Both the position numbers and the translations under genes were made by a program. This document shows, piece by piece, positions 61,261-64,000 of a DNA stretch of 64,000 nucleotides. The notes below the pieces were generated by a model that worked only from the letters and a program-made list of their open reading frames with translations, was not told the DNA's origin and did no database searches. How positions within the stretch are numbered: the first letter of the stretch is position 1; the number at the start of each line of letters is the position of its first letter. This DNA is from Onchocerca volvulus (taxonomy: Eukaryota > Nematoda > Chromadorea > Rhabditida > Onchocercidae), in the NCBI GenBank assembly GCA_000499405.2, contig HG738137.1, positions 17,754,581 to 17,818,580 on the forward strand, in the 5' to 3' direction.

Positions 61261-64000
61261 AATCCATTCGAAGTATTGCTGTTATAGAATCAATTTTATT
61301 GAAGTACAGAAACTTTGTAAAATGGGATATACTTCAGAAAAGATTATCTTCATGTGGCACTTCCTAACTTGTTTGAACATTCAATCAAAAAGCGCTGAAA
61401 TTTAAAAATAAGCTAAAATTATCAAAATAAAAAATTGTTGCTGTTTTGTTACATCATCCAACTTAATGATTTGCAATATTACCTATTTTTTGATTTATTT
61501 TATCTGTTCATTGATTCGTTGTTTTTAATTGGTTACAAAAAGAAATGGTGCCATGATTCCGCTGCGTGTAATACATGATGCCTTTTCCAAAAATAATTAG
61601 TCAACAATATATTGTAGTTTGAAGTAAAATAAAGCAAAACTTTCCGAAAAAATTCGTAAATTTTTATGGTAATATTAAGAAATGATCATTGTTTAAAAAT
61701 TTAAAGGATAAGTGTTTTGGTGGTATTAGGTAATTCGAAATTGGTAAATCAAATTTTATATAGTCTAGCAAACTTTATTAATTCATCATTTGATCAAATA
61801 TTTGATGAAATGCACAATAAATTGATCATTTCTTCCTTTCATTAATTTTACATTCCTTCCAATTATCAATTCGAAATTCTAAAGTAGAAAAAAAAAAACA
61901 TTTTTGATCCAGTAAAAAATTATATCCTGATTTCAAGATATTCTATTATTCTTTTCCGTTTTAACTGATTTTTTCGTTTCTGTGCTTTGAAATGAATTGA
62001 AAAAGTCCACATATTCCGATATAATTTCCACATCTCCCTTATTTTTTATTGTCGTTGTTGGTCATTACTTTTTCGAAATAAGCTCAATTTATAATTTACA
62101 CCATTAAGTTGAAATTACGAATCTGACGTTTTCTGCTTTGACAAGTCACAGAGAAAATCGTGTATTCTAACCATTCATCACACGTTTTTCCTGTTTCTTT
62201 CATCGTCATAGTTTTTAACCAACTGTTCTTGTCTACTTCCCGGAAGTTTTTGTTTTTAAATACAATCTGACAATTGTTTAAAAGGGAACTGCAATTTTTT
62301 ATTTAAGTAATGGATTGTAAAATAGATTGAAATGTTGCTAAAGAAATCTATCTGAACAACGGATTGCATCAGAACAAAACACACTAAAAATTCATATTAG
62401 AATTGTTTTGCAAAAGCTATTACATAATTGAATTACTATTGATAAGTATTGAAAAAGGAATAACCGAATCATTTGGACTGTTACAAAATTACTGCCTACA
62501 AGAACAATCGTTTGATCATTTTAAACAATATTCAAAGTTTCTTATCATTTTTGATTGATAAATTTATCCATATGTCTTCAAAGAAACCATTAGAATTTGT
62601 GTGTAATCTGATTTTTTTCACAGATTCAGAAAGGAAAAACTTAGATATTTTAATATTTAAATCACAGTAACCTATGACCAAATGTATATCAATAATGTAA
62701 TTATTCGCAGAATTACTCAAGTGAGACAATTCATTCAAACCGAATAACTAATATGTGATGAAAGATTTCTTACTGTATTGCAATATCTGCAAACTTTTTG
62801 AGAGCATTCCAAAATAGCATTGCAGTAATCTGCTGCTTTACTACAATTACTTTGTTTACTTTATTAAAAATTGGCACTATTCATTAATATCTTTGCGGCC
62901 TTCAAAAATCATCTTTTCAGTTACAATTAATTTTCCAATAGTTGAAATAATGCCTTTTATTGAAAATTATGGCATGACCGAACATTTATATAATAGAAAC
63001 TGTTTATCATATTCTGAAATGAGGCAGAATACGGTAAGCAGTTTAAGTTGATCATTTAAACATTCATGTTTTTTATCGTACGATGTTAATTTAAATTTCT
63101 AGACTAATATACATTATGAATCAATTTTTTTGTTTGTTTTTTAAGTCATTCATAATACATTACTATGAAATTTCTATTAGGAATATATGACAAAGATAGA
63201 AAAGGATGAAATGTTATCGATTTATTGGTTTCATTATTTCAAGCTCGTCAAGCTACTATTTTTTTAGCAACATGTAAAAACTTTCACTACCATGAACACA
63301 AACAGCAAATAAAATTTGCTCAAATTATAAGCACAAAGTTGAAATTCCACTAGAAGAAGTTAATCTATTTTAACTCTTTTGCCACTAATACATTTCTTTT
63401 TCCGCAAGGCAGAAGTTCCACTGTTCTACTTTAAATCGATTTCTTGGATTTTTCAATATTCCTGATTTCTGTTGATAATAGATGAGATATCATCCTGTTC
63501 ATTTTTATTTTTCATTTTTTTTTTCCATTTTTCACTTTCTGCGATGTTGAAGTATTGTTTAATATTTGTTTCCAATAAAAAGTAATTTTTCCTAGAAACA
63601 TCCAATTAGCTGACATTAATGACAGATTGAAAATTCAAAAAACTTTGCCAAAAAAATACATATGTGGAAAGACAATAAGGATGAATCAATAAAGAAGTGC
63701 CATCTGCTAATGATCCTTAAAATATCATTCTTCATTGAACATTATTCATTTAAAAAATGCAGAAATTTTTTCAACCAAAATTTTTCTTTTTTTTTCGCTT
63801 CCGCCAGTCTTTTGCTTTAGCAAAGAAAATAAAAATAAGGAGAAAAAAATTTTGTAAAAAAATAAAGTAGTTCTATTACTTTGAGCAAAATTCTATTCGA
63901 ACTTGCAGATTTTATAAAAATGTACACAGTGCAAATAAATTAACCAATTATAAACCTGCCAATACCGATTATGCCAGAAAAATAAACAATTTTATTTAGT

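Larger units (their letters stand above)
59871..64000. other. Intergenic region with repeat fragments
   Basis: No gene is supportable. Overlapping open frames on both strands at 60460-60780 and a Gln-rich minus frame at 60180-60370 lack splice or family support. The stretch holds an 11-bp hairpin (60894-60924), an inverted copy of the 56-kb repeat (about 60960-61040) and a fragment of copy A upstream DNA (about 61080-61260). From 61.3 kb to the end I see only AT-rich sequence. Confidence 0.5.

Noticed and set aside
1..64000. Search by eye for tRNA, rRNA, CRISPR arrays, bacterial (endosymbiont) insertions and complete transposons
   Set aside because: No cloverleaf, conserved rRNA word, regular spacer array, bacterial-type gene or transposase/reverse-transcriptase motif was seen, though weak or fragmentary cases could be missed without computation.

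Overview
The window looks like nuclear DNA from a parasitic nematode, most likely a filarial worm (Onchocercidae). It is very AT-rich, with long A/T runs. Genes are split into many short exons by small GT-AG introns whose 3' ends read TTTTCAG or TTTTAG. Several first exons begin 2-40 bases after such an acceptor, as expected for spliced-leader trans-splicing. The protein content (an MLT-10-type moulting protein, a C-terminally extended SMC-4, nematode-like NOL-9) points the same way. The exact species cannot be told from the sequence.

Layout. From 1 to about 15700 the DNA is mostly intergenic and repeat-bearing. It holds a few uncertain multi-exon genes: minus strand 7785-8885 and 11786-13697, plus strand about 9847-10326. 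It also has two conspicuous hairpins near 8.9-9.1 kb and several short tandem repeats. From 15762 to 27021 (+) lies a 33-exon condensin ATPase gene, smc-4; I could follow its reading frame through every junction (about 1543 codons). From 28873 to 30495 (+) is a five-exon gene for a secreted His/Gly/Lys-rich protein built of phase-1 exons. From 30.5 to 40.4 kb the DNA is nearly empty, with one weak signal-peptide candidate at 35979.

From 40481 to 45614 (-) is nol-9, a polynucleotide 5'-kinase of rRNA processing. It lies head-to-head, across about 0.8 kb, with 46400-47616 (+), a HAD phosphatase of the pseudouridine-5'-phosphatase (PUDP) type. A small unrecognised exon pair lies at 48814-49155 (-). 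From 51495 to 55422 (+) is an MLT-10-like moulting-cycle gene whose last exon encodes a long run of Leu-Ser-Pro-Ser units.

The most interesting structure is a decayed segmental duplication. The upstream and intronic DNA of the MLT-10-like gene (about 49.3-54.0 kb) recurs in the same order at about 57.1-59.9 kb. There, almost all exon-bearing segments are missing and one roughly 110-bp piece is inverted. A further fragment of the upstream sequence sits at about 61.1 kb. A second repeat family occurs at 56.15-56.52 kb (two direct copies) and, inverted, at about 61.0 kb.

I see no operon-like gene spacing, rRNA, tRNA, CRISPR or bacterial sequence. The genes act in separate processes: chromosome condensation, rRNA maturation, nucleotide salvage and cuticle moulting. 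I found no new multi-gene system.
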